A stretch of DNA of 64,000 nucleotides, taken from the NCBI GenBank assembly GCA_031409955.1, contig JANNYF010000044.1:6043-70042 (forward strand), read 5' to 3'. The stretch comes from JAFDVL01 sp031409955. Its GTDB lineage: Bacteria > Acidobacteriota > Blastocatellia > RBC074. The translations under genes were made by a program, and so were the position numbers. Below the pieces are notes generated by a model that saw nothing but the letters and a program-made list of their open reading frames with translations, had not been told where the DNA came from and ran no database searches. Below, piece after piece: positions 1-8,880 of this stretch; position 1 is the stretch's first letter; every line of letters begins with the position of its first letter.

Positions 1-2
1 AT

Positions 3-404
3 AACCGCACCGCCGCTTTCGTCGTGCAAGCGCCGGAGCCTTATCAAACCTGGACGAAACGCGCGATCACGGCTGATGTGGGAGACGATCAAATAGGCGG
101 CCCGGCGGTGTTGTTCCCCGACAACTTCAAGATGCCGAAGGGGAGTTTATTGGGCGCTGGTCGTCGCTTTCAGACCAAGCCGGGAAGCGAACAACGCACC
201 GGTTTGTTTGTGGTTGATGTGAATCGCGCGATACTGACGAATCTGTTGATTTTTCCAAGCGGCGGCGACACGAGCTACCCCGGTCTGGTTTGGCACAAAC
301 AGCGCTTATGGATGAGTTATTACAGCTCGCACGAAGGCAAAAGCGCGATCTATTTGGCGCAGGTGGAACTCAAACGTAAGAGCGCTTCAAAAAGCACCCA
401 ATGA
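3..404 (+). CDS. C-terminal part of a BNR/sialidase-like protein (5' truncated by window edge)
   Basis: The reading frame is open to the left edge; 133 residues and a TGA stop are visible. The fragment has the alternating aromatic/Gly pattern of a beta-propeller blade (PGLVWHKQRLWMSYYSSHEG, then IYLAQVEL), as in exo-alpha-sialidase or BNR-type glycan-binding proteins. The stop codon overlaps the next start in an ATGA arrangement, so the two genes are probably translationally coupled. No catalytic residue can be seen in this fragment, so the enzymatic class is an inference from fold pattern only. Confidence 0.5.
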   Translation, partial: NRTAAFVVQAPEPYQTWTKRAITADVGDDQIGGPAVLFPDNFKMPKGSLLGAGRRFQTKPGSEQRTGLFVVDVNRAILTNLLIFPSGGDTSYPGLVWHKQRLWMSYYSSHEGKSAIYLAQVELKRKSASKSTQ

Positions 405-1180
405 TTACGTTACTCACGGATTTCGGCTCGCAGGATTATTTTGTTCCGGCGGTCAAAGGGGTGATCCTTTCGCTCCATCCGCAGGCCAATATCATTGACC
501 TCACACACGATATTTCGGCGCAGGACATTCGCGCGGCGGCCTTTACGCTGGGTGCGTGTTATCACAATTTCCCTGTCGGTACGATTCATTTGGCAGTGGT
601 TGATCCGGGTGTGGGGTCGGCGCGGAGAGCGCTTGTGGTCGAAGCAGGAAATCATCTTTTCGTGGGGCCAGACAATGGGCTTTTCAGTTTTGTGTATGCG
701 CGCGAAACGGAGGTGCGCGTCTTTCAGGCAACGCGAGCAGAATACTTTCGTCAGCCTGTCAGCCCGACTTTTCACGGACGCGATGTGTTTGCGCCGCTTG
801 CCGCGTGGTTGGCCAAGGGAATTGCGCCCGCAGACTTTGGCGCAGAGATTCGTGACTATGTGCGTTTCACTTTGCCTGCGCCACAAACCATAAACGATCA
901 CATCCTTGGCGAAGTGCTTCACATAGACCATTTCGGCAACTGCATCACGAACCTGACCGCGCATGAATTGCAGTTGGAACATGTGACAGAAGCAACGCGC
1001 CTACGCATTGCCGATCACGGAGTACGACGGTTCGCTACGCATTTCGCGCAAGCTTCAAATGGGGAAGATTTATTCGCGTATTTGGGCAGTGCAGGGTATT
1101 GGGAAATCGCGGCGTGGCAGGATTCGGCGGCACGTAAGTTACAGGTTGAGCGCGGGGCAGCCCTTCAGCTATGGCGTTGA
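401..1180 (+). CDS. S-adenosyl-L-methionine hydroxide adenosyltransferase (DUF62 family)
   Basis: 259 residues, the full length of the DUF62 family. It opens with the family signature ITLLTDFGSQDYFV, followed by the IIDLTHDI segment, the VVDPGVGS loop and FVGPDNGLFS, which in characterised members form the SAM and substrate pocket. Family members hydrolyse SAM to adenosine and methionine using an activated water; fluorinase and chlorinase are specialised relatives. The C-terminal barrel-like part contains HIDHFGNCITNL, also typical. The halogenase-type substitutions cannot be judged safely here, so the hydrolase assignment is the default. The start overlaps the upstream stop (ATGA). The gene ends inside a 12-bp stem that probably terminates transcription. 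Confidence 0.9.
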   Translation: MITLLTDFGSQDYFVPAVKGVILSLHPQANIIDLTHDISAQDIRAAAFTLGACYHNFPVGTIHLAVVDPGVGSARRALVVEAGNHLFVGPDNGLFSFVYARETEVRVFQATRAEYFRQPVSPTFHGRDVFAPLAAWLAKGIAPADFGAEIRDYVRFTLPAPQTINDHILGEVLHIDHFGNCITNLTAHELQLEHVTEATRLRIADHGVRRFATHFAQASNGEDLFAYLGSAGYWEIAAWQDSAARKLQVERGAALQLWR

Positions 1181-1189
1181 AGGGCTGCC
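1156..1189. terminator. Hairpin between convergent genes (probable bidirectional terminator)
   Basis: A perfect 12-bp stem (1156-1167 with 1178-1189, arm GGCAGCCCTTCA) with a 10-nt loop overlaps the stop codon of the DUF62 gene and lies 10 bp from the stop of the convergent gene. There is no long T-run on either side, so the terminator role rests on stem strength and position. Confidence 0.6.
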
Positions 1190-1198
1190 AGCATAATT

Positions 1199-3625
1199 TC
1201 AAGAGGCCATCGCCTCGGTGTAAACCATCCCGATTTCTTCGGCGACTTGGGATATGGACGCTTGCACCAAACGCGGTCTGATCTGGCGTTTGCGCATCGC
1301 TTTATTGTGGTACATCCCCTCGTCCGCGACTCTCATCAACTCATCTAGCGTGCGACCATCACGGTCATATATTGCATAGCCAATGCTCGCGGCAACACCC
1401 ACCTCTACGCCATTCACGTGGATGACATGCGCTTCCAGTCGCTTCTGTATGCGCGCGATAAGGTCATTGATAGAGCTTTCTTCGGCGTAGGGAAGTAACA
1501 CGATAAATTCATCACCAGCATACCTAATCAATGGGTCGCCTGCCCGCAATTCTTTCTTCAGACAGTTGGCTACTTCGCGCAAAACGGTGTCGCCGGATTG
1601 ATGACCGAAGGTGTCGTTGACCTGCTTGAAACCATCCAGATCAATCATCAACATAGCTAAGGTGGTGGCATAGCGTTCGGCGCGGTTGCTCTCCTGCTCG
1701 AAATAGGTGACCAGCGCGCGCGAATTTGGCAAACCAGTCAACGCATCCGTTAAGGCCCGCGCTTCGGTGCGCAGGTAGGTCATAGAATTGAAGAGTGCAT
1801 CGGCTGCCAGGGGTTCGACCATCGCTATCACGCGTTGATGTTCATTGGTGAAGCTGTTCGGCTCCGTACTCAACAACATGATTGCGCCAATCACGCGCTC
1901 AGCCTTGACCAATGGATGCACCGTCATAGATTGGAAGACGTTTTGCACGCCAGGCTCCAAGCCTACAAATTCCAAAGCCGGGACATCTGAATACGTTGGC
2001 TGTTCGGTCGCCAGCGCCTGTCCAATCGTACCGTGCCCGATCAGCGCTTCATGGCTGCGCAACTTGTCAGCATAGACTCCAACTGCGCCTGCCACGTATG
2101 CCGTCAGGCCAGTTTCATCACAGAGATAAATCGCGCCAGTGTCGAACGCAATCAAGCGACCGATACGGGAAATAATGATCGCGACGGCTTCTTCCAGGTT
2201 CAAAGTGCTGCTCAAAGTTTGCGCCAGGTAAAGTAATTCAGTGCCTTCCTGATGTGCGCGGCGAATCTCCTGGAGTGCGATTGTCGGGTCTTCTGCCGGA
2301 GGCAAGGTCAGCGGAGAGGCCGCGCGACTTTCATTGACTGCCAGCATGGAAGCATTCAATTCATTGACTTCAATTTCAAAGGTCGGCAGCTTTTCCAAAA
2401 AGACGCGCACGATTTCTGGATCGTATTGACGACCACTTTCTCGCAGCAACGACTTCACGGCCTCTTCCCGATCCACCAAATTGGCTCCGTCCCCATACTT
2501 TGCATCGAAGCTGTCAACGATGGCCAGAATGCGGGCTGTTAGTGGAATCGCTTCTCCGCTCAACTGGTCTGGATAGCCAGTGCCATCCCAGTGTTCGTGG
2601 TGATGCTTGACTGCGGGGACGAGCGGGTACGGAAATCCCACCTGTTCCAAAATACAAGCTCCGACGACCGGATGGAGTTTGAGCTTTTCTATCTCGGCTT
2701 CTGTTAGGTCATCGGATTTGTTCAGGATGTAATCCGGGACAGCTAATTTGCCAATATCGCGTAACAAGGCTGCCGCGCGCAGTCCTTTTAATTCCGGCTC
2801 GGAAAGCCCCACCGCTTTGCCCAAACCATTAGTATAAATTTGCAGTCTTTGCGCATGGGTTTGAGCGCGATGATCTTTGGCTTCGATTGCACCTGCGAGT
2901 GCCTCAATCGTGCGCATGTGCAGCTTGGCGACCTCTTCACTATCAATGTATTTCTTCTTAAAGCGACGATAGGAAAAGTAAAAGATGGTCAGGATTAGCA
3001 GGCATAGCAACGAGACGTATGGTTCATCGTTCTGCGCAATCAAGAAGACCACTCCCGCCGAGATGGCAGCAGCGAAATAGGCGACGAAGCTGTTAATCCA
3101 TTGCCCTTGGGTGAATTTTTCCCTGAACTTGTGACCGTGAATGGTTGCGATAAATGCTAACCAATCAACGTGAAAGAGATACCGCACCCAGGCCATCCAG
3201 GCTAGCGCATTGATGAAGGGAATCGGCGTCATCCTCATTGTTTCGATGCCAGACGGCGATAACCAATGCAGTACGGCGGAAGCCATCGCTGCTGACACTA
3301 TTGATTGCCCGCAGCGCAATAAAAAAAGCGGTTTGTTGTGTTCCAAGGGTTTCCGTAGGGCAACGACGGTCACCATTACAGAAAGCAAAATTGCTGCCGG
3401 AGCGCCGTAGATCAAGAGCGTAAGATAAAACAATAACTCTGCCGTATTGAGCGGTAATTTCAGGCGATGCCACGAAAGAATCATGGCAAAACTGAACAGG
3501 AGAGAATAGCGTAAATCTGGAAGCTCCCGACCCAGATGAATGACAGCCTTGACAAAAATGAGGCCGCCGCCAAGGATGACAGCAAGCCGAACCAACCTCA
3601 CTACGGAATTGTCAGTAATGCTCAT
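1199..3625 (-). CDS. Membrane protein with degenerate HD-GYP, GAF and GGDEF domains
   Basis: 808 residues. Residues ~10-220 are a hydrophobic multi-helix region. Residues ~235-410 are an HD-GYP domain, ~460-610 a GAF domain and ~635-785 a GGDEF domain. The GGDEF motif reads AGDEF (A703-F707), a substitution compatible with diguanylate cyclase activity, preceded five residues earlier by an RxxD inhibitory-site motif (RAGD). The HD-GYP domain keeps the HHE.WDGTGYP block (H342, H343, E344), but the defining metal-binding His-Asp is Arg-Asp (R289-D290, codon CGC), so phosphodiesterase activity is doubtful. The likely role is c-di-GMP synthesis controlled by the membrane/GAF inputs, with the HD-GYP part acting as a regulator or binding module. 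It is a stand-alone gene, convergent with the DUF62 gene. Confidence 0.85.
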   Translation of the reverse strand: MSITDNSVVRLVRLAVILGGGLIFVKAVIHLGRELPDLRYSLLFSFAMILSWHRLKLPLNTAELLFYLTLLIYGAPAAILLSVMVTVVALRKPLEHNKPLFLLRCGQSIVSAAMASAVLHWLSPSGIETMRMTPIPFINALAWMAWVRYLFHVDWLAFIATIHGHKFREKFTQGQWINSFVAYFAAAISAGVVFLIAQNDEPYVSLLCLLILTIFYFSYRRFKKKYIDSEEVAKLHMRTIEALAGAIEAKDHRAQTHAQRLQIYTNGLGKAVGLSEPELKGLRAAALLRDIGKLAVPDYILNKSDDLTEAEIEKLKLHPVVGACILEQVGFPYPLVPAVKHHHEHWDGTGYPDQLSGEAIPLTARILAIVDSFDAKYGDGANLVDREEAVKSLLRESGRQYDPEIVRVFLEKLPTFEIEVNELNASMLAVNESRAASPLTLPPAEDPTIALQEIRRAHQEGTELLYLAQTLSSTLNLEEAVAIIISRIGRLIAFDTGAIYLCDETGLTAYVAGAVGVYADKLRSHEALIGHGTIGQALATEQPTYSDVPALEFVGLEPGVQNVFQSMTVHPLVKAERVIGAIMLLSTEPNSFTNEHQRVIAMVEPLAADALFNSMTYLRTEARALTDALTGLPNSRALVTYFEQESNRAERYATTLAMLMIDLDGFKQVNDTFGHQSGDTVLREVANCLKKELRAGDPLIRYAGDEFIVLLPYAEESSINDLIARIQKRLEAHVIHVNGVEVGVAASIGYAIYDRDGRTLDELMRVADEGMYHNKAMRKRQIRPRLVQASISQVAEEIGMVYTEAMAS

Positions 3626-4080
3626 GGCCTTTACTGGCGTATAGCTTATCCCCTTGATCAGATGGCGTAATTAGCTGTGGGACAAACTTACCTTGCTTCT
3701 AACAATTAGCCAGCCTCAGTCACGGTGCAGAACAGATCACCGGACACAACTTAATGTTTTTACTAACTGTACCTGTTACGCCCAAGCAGTGAGGGACGCT
3801 TGGCAGGCCTTTTCACTTGTAGTGGCTTTGCTTGAAATCAATGCTAGAAACGCAGTATTGACTCCCTAGACGTACAAAGTCTTTTACGACCACGGACACA
3901 TTATTCATTAAACTTTGTTGATCGGTCTAGCGCAAAATTCGCCGCTTGGTAAAAAATGTTAAAGACGTCTGAATGCAATACTTTGTATTTCAATGAGATT
4001 GCAATTTTGTGACAAGGCCAGCCAGGATGGAGGTAGGAAATTGCTTGGATTAAGCTGTAAGTCGTTGCAGAGAAGAGGGG
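3626..4080. other. Intergenic region without recognisable gene
   Basis: About 455 bp upstream of the GGDEF gene and downstream of the VWFA gene. It is more AT-rich than its surroundings. The only structure seen is a weak 6-bp hairpin near 3782-3803. It should contain the promoter of the minus-strand GGDEF gene, but no convincing -35/-10 pair was recognised. Confidence 0.5.
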
Positions 4081-5226
4081 TTACGAACCCTTGGGAGCAT
4101 AGTAGCCTGAGCGTGCACGAGCGATGTAGCCTCGCTTTTTTACTTTGACGGTCAGCTTGCGAAATTTGCCATCCCGCGAGTCATTCGATGAATAAAAGCG
4201 CAACGTATACTGGGTGCGAACCTGATCGGCGAGGCTGGCAAAGGCCTCGTCAAGATTTTTGAGCGAGTCTTCCTCGTCAATTTCGTTGCCGTTAAGTGCC
4301 ATTCGTGGAGAATACAATTCACCGCCCGTTTCGAGGGTGAGCGTTTGCATCGCGCGTTCGGCGGCGAGGTCGCGTACATTTTGCGAAGCAGTCAACAGCC
4401 CGGTGAAGACGTTGAAAATCACGACATCTGACGCTTGTGCCTGTTCCAATGCCTCCGTCAATTTCTTCTGACTGGTTGTATCGCCACCGTCGGAAACAAT
4501 CACGATGATGCGACGACCTTGCGTCAGTTTCAGATAGCCAGCCGCTAGATACACTCCGTCATACAATGATGTCGCACCGCGCGCCTGCAAAAGCTTCGTT
4601 GCGCTTGTCAATTGTGAAACCTTGTTGGTGAAATCCTGAATGATGGTGACGTCGGTCGAAACCGCAAACAATGCTGCCTGATCCTGTGGGCGGAGCAAGC
4701 GCTCGAAAAATTTGGCCGCCGCCCGGCGCTCAAAACGAAGCTGATTTTTCACGCTCGAACTGGTATCGAAGAGCATTATCAACCGGAGCGGAATATCTTC
4801 GTCTCGTGCGAATTCGCTGATTTCCTGCGCCACGCCGTCTTCCAGAATCTCAAAATCATCTCGATCCAGCTTGGTCGGCGGCGTGCCGTGTTGAGTGTTG
4901 ATACTGCTAATAATGGTCACGAGGTTACTGTCAATCTTGAGGACTTCCTCGTCTGATTCTTTTTTCTTTTGCGGCGTGTTGGAGCCGGGGCCAGGCAGTT
5001 GCAACGGTGGAAGAGGCTTGACCTTAGTTTCCGGGGGAGAGGTTGGGCGACCGCTTTGGGCAAACGGCGTGGAAAGCAAAAGGCAAAGGGCAAACGGCAA
5101 AAGGCAAAAATGGGAAGCGGAAGGCTGCGCCGCTTTATCTGAAAAAGAAAAAGTGCGGACCGTCAGTTGCGACTGTTTGCCGTTTGCCGTTTGCCCTTTG
5201 CCGTTTGCTTTCCCTGTCTCTTTCAT
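4081..5226 (-). CDS. Secreted VWFA-related protein (acidobacterial type)
   Basis: 381 residues. The von Willebrand A domain begins near residue 150 with the MIDAS metal-site motif LFDTSSS. The ESDEEVLKIDSNLV segment before the domain and the DFEILEDGV phrase are typical of the VWFA-related proteins common in Acidobacteria (TIGR03436-like). Function is unknown; such proteins are exported and may bind surface ligands. The start overlaps the stop of trmFO by four bases. Unusually, the first ~55 residues are built from an inserted inverted repeat: one arm encodes a Lys/Gly/Asn/Gln-rich stretch and the other encodes CLLPFALCLLLS, which serves as the hydrophobic core of the signal peptide. A downstream start without the repeat would remove the signal, so the long start is kept. 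Confidence 0.8.
   Translation of the reverse strand: MKETGKANGKGQTANGKQSQLTVRTFSFSDKAAQPSASHFCLLPFALCLLLSTPFAQSGRPTSPPETKVKPLPPLQLPGPGSNTPQKKKESDEEVLKIDSNLVTIISSINTQHGTPPTKLDRDDFEILEDGVAQEISEFARDEDIPLRLIMLFDTSSSVKNQLRFERRAAAKFFERLLRPQDQAALFAVSTDVTIIQDFTNKVSQLTSATKLLQARGATSLYDGVYLAAGYLKLTQGRRIIVIVSDGGDTTSQKKLTEALEQAQASDVVIFNVFTGLLTASQNVRDLAAERAMQTLTLETGGELYSPRMALNGNEIDEEDSLKNLDEAFASLADQVRTQYTLRFYSSNDSRDGKFRKLTVKVKKRGYIARARSGYYAPKGS
5071..5213. repeat. 38-bp inverted repeat inside the VWFA coding region
   Basis: The left arm (5071-5108) and right arm (5176-5213) are reverse complements over about 38 nt with two or three A/C differences, separated by 67 nt. Each arm is a reiteration of a GGCAAA-type word. 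The repeat lies in frame in the signal-peptide region of the VWFA gene. The sequence just inside the left arm (GGCAAAAATGGGAAGCGG) resembles 41966-41982 near tsaD, so the two loci may carry related elements. Confidence 0.85.
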
Positions 5227-6599
5227 CTTTCAGCACTCCTGGTTTTCGCTTCGCCAATTTCGACCAGCCAATCATTGAAAGCCGTCAACCCGCGTTCGAC
5301 CTGCATACGATGGCGGTCAGCTTTTTTCTTCATCTTTCTGCGTAACTCTGGCTCAAGCTGAGGCAGCAGCGCAAAGGTCGTATTCGCGGGCTGAAAGTTT
5401 TTGGTCTCTGCGTTTGCCAAATAATTTGTCAGCGAGCCAATCGCCGATGCACGCGGCGGCGGCGCGGGAGCTTGGCCCAACGCCAGGCGCGCGGCATTCA
5501 TTCCAGCGATCATCCCTGTCGCCATCGCTTCGGTATAGCCTTCAATGCCGGAGATTTGTCCTGCGAAAAAAATGTTCGGATGCTGCTTCATTTGCAACGT
5601 TTCTTTGAGCAGGCGCGGTGAACAAATATAGGTGTTGCGGTGCATCTGTCCGAAGCGAATGAACTCGGCGTTTTCCAAACCCGGAATCAATTGCAGCACG
5701 CGCTTTTGCTCGCCGTATCTGATATGACATTGAAAGCCGACGATGTTGTACGCTTCCGCCATCAAATTTTCCAAGCGCAATTGCACACAAGCATACGGCT
5801 CGCGCCCGATGCGTGGATCAATCAGGCCAACCGGCTTCATCGGCCCAAACCGCAAGGTGTCAACGCCGCGCCGTGCGATTTCTTCAATTGGCAAACAGCC
5901 CTCAAAAAACCTGGCCTCATCTTCGACTACACTTGGCATCCCCGAATGCGGTTTCACTTTTTCCGCCGCCATCAAGGCCTCGAAAAAGCGCAAGTATTCG
6001 TCTTTGTTCATCGGGCAGTTGACGTAATCGTCGCCGCCTTTGCCGTAGCGCGCGGCTTTGAAGGCAATGTCGTAATTGATGGAGTCGCCTTCGACAATCG
6101 GCGAGATCGCATCGAAGAAATACAAATCCTGTTCGCCCGTCAATTTACCAATCGCTTGCACCAATGCCGACGAAGCCAACGGCCCCGCTGCGATGATAGT
6201 GATTTCATCGGGATTGATGTCCGCGCACTCTTCACGGCGGATTTCGATGTTCGGATGTTGTGCGAGCGTTGCCGTGATTGCCGCTGAAAATTTCTCTCGA
6301 TCAACTGAAAGTGCGCTACCTGCCGGGACGGCGTAATCTTTGGCAACGTTCACCAGCAACGATCCGCCCGCGCGCAATTCGTCTTTGAGCAGACGCGGAG
6401 CCGAGTTCGCTTCATCGGATTTGAACGAATTGCTGCACACCAGTTCCGCCAGATTTTCGGTGAGATGCGCGCCGGTTGTGCGCGTCGGGCGCATCTCGTA
6501 CAACCGCACGCGCAAGCCTCGTTGCGCTGCCTGCCACGCGGCTTCTGAGCCTGCTAATCCGCCGCCGATAATCGTGATTGTTTTTGGTTCATTCATCAT
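5223..6599 (-). CDS. trmFO: Methylenetetrahydrofolate--tRNA-(uracil-5-)-methyltransferase
   Basis: 458 residues from the chosen start. The N-terminus carries the FAD-binding GGGLAGSEAAWQ dinucleotide fold and the YEMRP motif characteristic of TrmFO, followed by ELVCSNSFKSD with the conserved Cys. Further family blocks are FFDAISPIVEGDSI, YVNCPMNKDEY and NIFFAGQISGIEGYTEA near the C-terminus. The enzyme makes the T54 methyl group of tRNA using methylene-THF and FADH2. A longer frame begins at 6638, but the extra 13 residues do not resemble the family, so the MMNEP start at 6599 is preferred (6596 is equally possible). The stop overlaps the VWFA start, suggesting cotranscription. Confidence 0.93.
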   Translation of the reverse strand: MMNEPKTITIIGGGLAGSEAAWQAAQRGLRVRLYEMRPTRTTGAHLTENLAELVCSNSFKSDEANSAPRLLKDELRAGGSLLVNVAKDYAVPAGSALSVDREKFSAAITATLAQHPNIEIRREECADINPDEITIIAAGPLASSALVQAIGKLTGEQDLYFFDAISPIVEGDSINYDIAFKAARYGKGGDDYVNCPMNKDEYLRFFEALMAAEKVKPHSGMPSVVEDEARFFEGCLPIEEIARRGVDTLRFGPMKPVGLIDPRIGREPYACVQLRLENLMAEAYNIVGFQCHIRYGEQKRVLQLIPGLENAEFIRFGQMHRNTYICSPRLLKETLQMKQHPNIFFAGQISGIEGYTEAMATGMIAGMNAARLALGQAPAPPPRASAIGSLTNYLANAETKNFQPANTTFALLPQLEPELRRKMKKKADRHRMQVERGLTAFNDWLVEIGEAKTRSAER

Positions 6600-6729
6600 G
6601 CGGCGGCAATCATAGCAGAGACTTTGCCAATCGTGCATCGTGATCTTGACTGGGTTCTTGAAGTGCAGTAGGTTCCATCTGCTTTAGCCGATACAAACGT
6701 TAATTGTCTTTTCAACAAGGAGAAAAATC

Positions 6730-7119
6730 ATGGACGAAATCCGTTCCGCAATCGCAACAGGGAATGCAAATTTTATGGCCGCTTTTCAGCGTGGAGATGC
6801 CGCTGGCGTCGCCGCTTGTTACACGAGTGATGCGCAGTTGCTGCCGCCGAATAGCGCCGCGATGTCCGGCACCGACAACATCGCTGCATTCTGGCAAGGC
6901 GCAATGTCTATGGGCATCACAGACGCCAAGTTGGAAACGCAACATGTCGAAGCGCGCAGCGATATGGCTGTCGAAGTTGGGCAGTACACGTTGACGATCC
7001 AGCCCGAAGGTGCGGATGCGATGACGGATGTCGGTAAGTATGTTGTGGTGTGGAAAGAGGACGGCGGGACGTGGAAGCTGCATATTGACATTTGGAACAC
7101 GAACACTCCGATGGCGTAA
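6730..7119 (+). CDS. DUF4440 / SnoaL-like protein
   Basis: 129 residues, the normal size of the NTF2-like DUF4440 family. The pattern ANFMAAFQRGDAAGVAACYTSDAQLLPPN followed by FW..., a mid-domain GQYTLTI strand and a C-terminal W-KLHIDIWN strand is typical. A good ribosome binding site (AAGGAG) sits 7 bases before the ATG. Members are cone-shaped ligand-binding or isomerase-like proteins with mostly unknown substrates; a catalytic role cannot be deduced. It is convergent with the response regulator at 7124, with a gap of only 4 bp. Confidence 0.8.
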   Translation: MDEIRSAIATGNANFMAAFQRGDAAGVAACYTSDAQLLPPNSAAMSGTDNIAAFWQGAMSMGITDAKLETQHVEARSDMAVEVGQYTLTIQPEGADAMTDVGKYVVVWKEDGGTWKLHIDIWNTNTPMA

Positions 7120-7123
7120 AGCG

Positions 7124-7834
7124 CTACGGATTGGCGACAAACCGATAGCCGACACCGCGCACGGTCAACAAATGCTGCGGCTTCGCAGGATCGTCTTCGA
7201 TGTACTTGCGGAGCCGCACGATGAAGTTATCAATCGCGCGCGTATCGGTGTCTTCGTGCAAGCCCCAGACTTCATCCAGGATCGCTTTGCGGGCGACCGG
7301 TTGGCCTTCGTGCTGAATCAGAAACCGCAGCAACTCCGCTTCCATCAACGTCAGGCGAACGGTCTTCTTTCCAGCCTTTAATTCCAGCGCCGAGAAATCA
7401 ATCGTCTTGCCTGCAAACGTGAACGTATCGGGCGAAGGCTGCGGCGTGCGATCCCGCTTTGCCCATTCGCTGCGCCGCAATAAACCGTGCAGCCGCGCAA
7501 TCAAGATTGCCAACTCAAACGGCTTCGGCAAGTAATCGTCCGCGCCCGTTTCAAAGCCGCGCAAGACATCTTCGGGACGATTGCGTGCGGTCAACATCAG
7601 AATCGGCACGAAGTTTTCGGCCTGGCGCAATTCGGAGGCAACGAAGAAGCCGTCACAGCCCGGCAGCATCACGTCCAGCACAACGCAATCGAATTTCTCG
7701 CGGCGGTTGAGCAACAGATCAAGCGCCCGCTCGCCGTCTTTGGCAACTTCGACGCGATAGCCTTCCGCTTCCAAATTGAAGCGCAAGCCTTCCGCCAAAT
7801 GTAATTCATCTTCTACGACGAGAATAGCTGTCAT
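7124..7834 (-). CDS. OmpR-family response regulator
   Basis: 236 residues. The receiver domain has the acidic pair VEDE at residues 7-10, the phospho-acceptor D54 in VVLDVMLPG, and the conserved Lys in LPKPF. The C-terminal winged-helix DNA-binding domain shows LTLMEAELLRFLIQHEGQPVARKAILDEVWG and ends RGVGYRFV, diagnostic of OmpR/PhoB. It overlaps the upstream histidine kinase gene by 4 bases, so the two form a two-component operon. The signal and target genes are unknown. Confidence 0.93.
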   Translation of the reverse strand: MTAILVVEDELHLAEGLRFNLEAEGYRVEVAKDGERALDLLLNRREKFDCVVLDVMLPGCDGFFVASELRQAENFVPILMLTARNRPEDVLRGFETGADDYLPKPFELAILIARLHGLLRRSEWAKRDRTPQPSPDTFTFAGKTIDFSALELKAGKKTVRLTLMEAELLRFLIQHEGQPVARKAILDEVWGLHEDTDTRAIDNFIVRLRKYIEDDPAKPQHLLTVRGVGYRFVANP

Positions 7835-8751
7835 GCGGATTTCGGTAATTGGGATTTCGGTAATTGGATGACAAAGGTGCTGCCCAATCCTTCGCCTTCA
7901 CTTTCGGCCCGGACTTTGCCGCCGTGTCGCTCGATGATGGATTGCACAATGAATAACCCTAAGCCTGTGCCTTTGACGCGCGCCACCATTTGCCCCGGCA
8001 CGCGGTAGAAGCGCCGGAAGATACGTTTGAGTTGCCCGCGCGGAATGCCAATGCCGTGGTCAGTGACGCGCACCGCGACTTTGTTGCTGATCGTATCGGC
8101 AACTTCAACCGAGACCCTGATTTCTTTGTCCGAATACTTGATCGCGTTATCAATTAGGTTCGAGAGTGCTGCCCGCAATTCATCGCGATCACCTTTCACC
8201 AAAGGGCGATGGTCGTTCTGAAATCGTTCGTCAAAGGTCAGCGCCTCAGCATTCAAGCGATAGCGCGTACGTGCCAGTTCCAAACATTCCTGCGTCAAGG
8301 CTCCCACATCAATAGGCGCAAGGTTCAGTTGCCGCCGCCGTTGCCCGGTTTGTCCGGCACGCAAAACCTGTTCGACCGTTGAATGTAAACGATCCGTGTC
8401 CGCCAACAGAATGCTATAAAATTCTTTGCGTTTCTCTGCGGTGACGTCGCGGGTTTGCAGGGTTTCCAGGTACAAGCGAATCGAAGCAATCGGCGTTTTG
8501 AGTTCGTGCGTGACGGCATTGATGAAGGCGTCGTGCTGTTCGTTGCGGCGAATTTCGCGCACCAGAAAAATCGTGTTCAGCACCATCCCCGCAATAATTG
8601 CCACGAAGAAAATGATTCCAAACACCAGCAACGCTACTTCACGCCAGTTGAGCAACACCCAACCCACGTTCAGCGCAATCGCTAAGACCACTAAGCAGGC
8701 ACCCAAGGTGATGAAAAAGGCGATGGATTTTCGACGGGTGTTGGCAAGCAT
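7831..8751 (-). CDS. Sensor histidine kinase with two transmembrane helices
   Basis: 306 residues. Two transmembrane helices (about residues 9-33 and 38-64) are joined by a very short loop, so there is no sizeable periplasmic sensor; the stimulus is probably sensed in the membrane or by a partner. The phospho-acceptor is H82 in FINAVTHELKTPI. N-box NLIDNAIKYS, G1 DHGIGIP and G2 GTGLGLFIV complete the ATPase domain. The last residues (PKSQLPKSA) come from a tandem duplication of a GGATTTCGGTAATT word at 7837-7864. It is paired with the response regulator by a 4-bp overlap. Confidence 0.93.
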   Translation of the reverse strand: MLANTRRKSIAFFITLGACLVVLAIALNVGWVLLNWREVALLVFGIIFFVAIIAGMVLNTIFLVREIRRNEQHDAFINAVTHELKTPIASIRLYLETLQTRDVTAEKRKEFYSILLADTDRLHSTVEQVLRAGQTGQRRRQLNLAPIDVGALTQECLELARTRYRLNAEALTFDERFQNDHRPLVKGDRDELRAALSNLIDNAIKYSDKEIRVSVEVADTISNKVAVRVTDHGIGIPRGQLKRIFRRFYRVPGQMVARVKGTGLGLFIVQSIIERHGGKVRAESEGEGLGSTFVIQLPKSQLPKSA

Positions 8752-8772
8752 CGCGGCAATGATACCTGCGTT

Positions 8773-8875
8773 GGCGAAGGAGAGAAAGAGGGAGTGGAAG
8801 ATGGGGAGAAGGAGCGAAGGAGAGAGGGAACAGCATTAATTCCTAGCTCCCTCTTTCTTTCCTTCTCTCTTTCTC
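8773..8875. repeat. Homopurine/homopyrimidine imperfect inverted repeat
   Basis: A GA-rich stretch (8773-8830) is followed by a CT-rich stretch (8846-8875) that pairs with it imperfectly, in the gap between the histidine kinase start and the desaturase stop. Several registers are possible, so no single stem is asserted. It has the same word-like look as the better inverted repeats elsewhere in the window. Confidence 0.45.
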
Positions 8876-8880
8876 AACGA

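Noticed and set aside
410..982. Long minus-strand frame antisense to the DUF62 gene
   Set aside because: It is the antisense shadow of a gene with clear family motifs; its translation has no domain pattern.
5071..5213. Treating the VWFA repeat as an assembly artefact
   Set aside because: The arms differ by two or three substitutions and the frame stays open through both, which argues for a real, diverged repeat; long reads would confirm.
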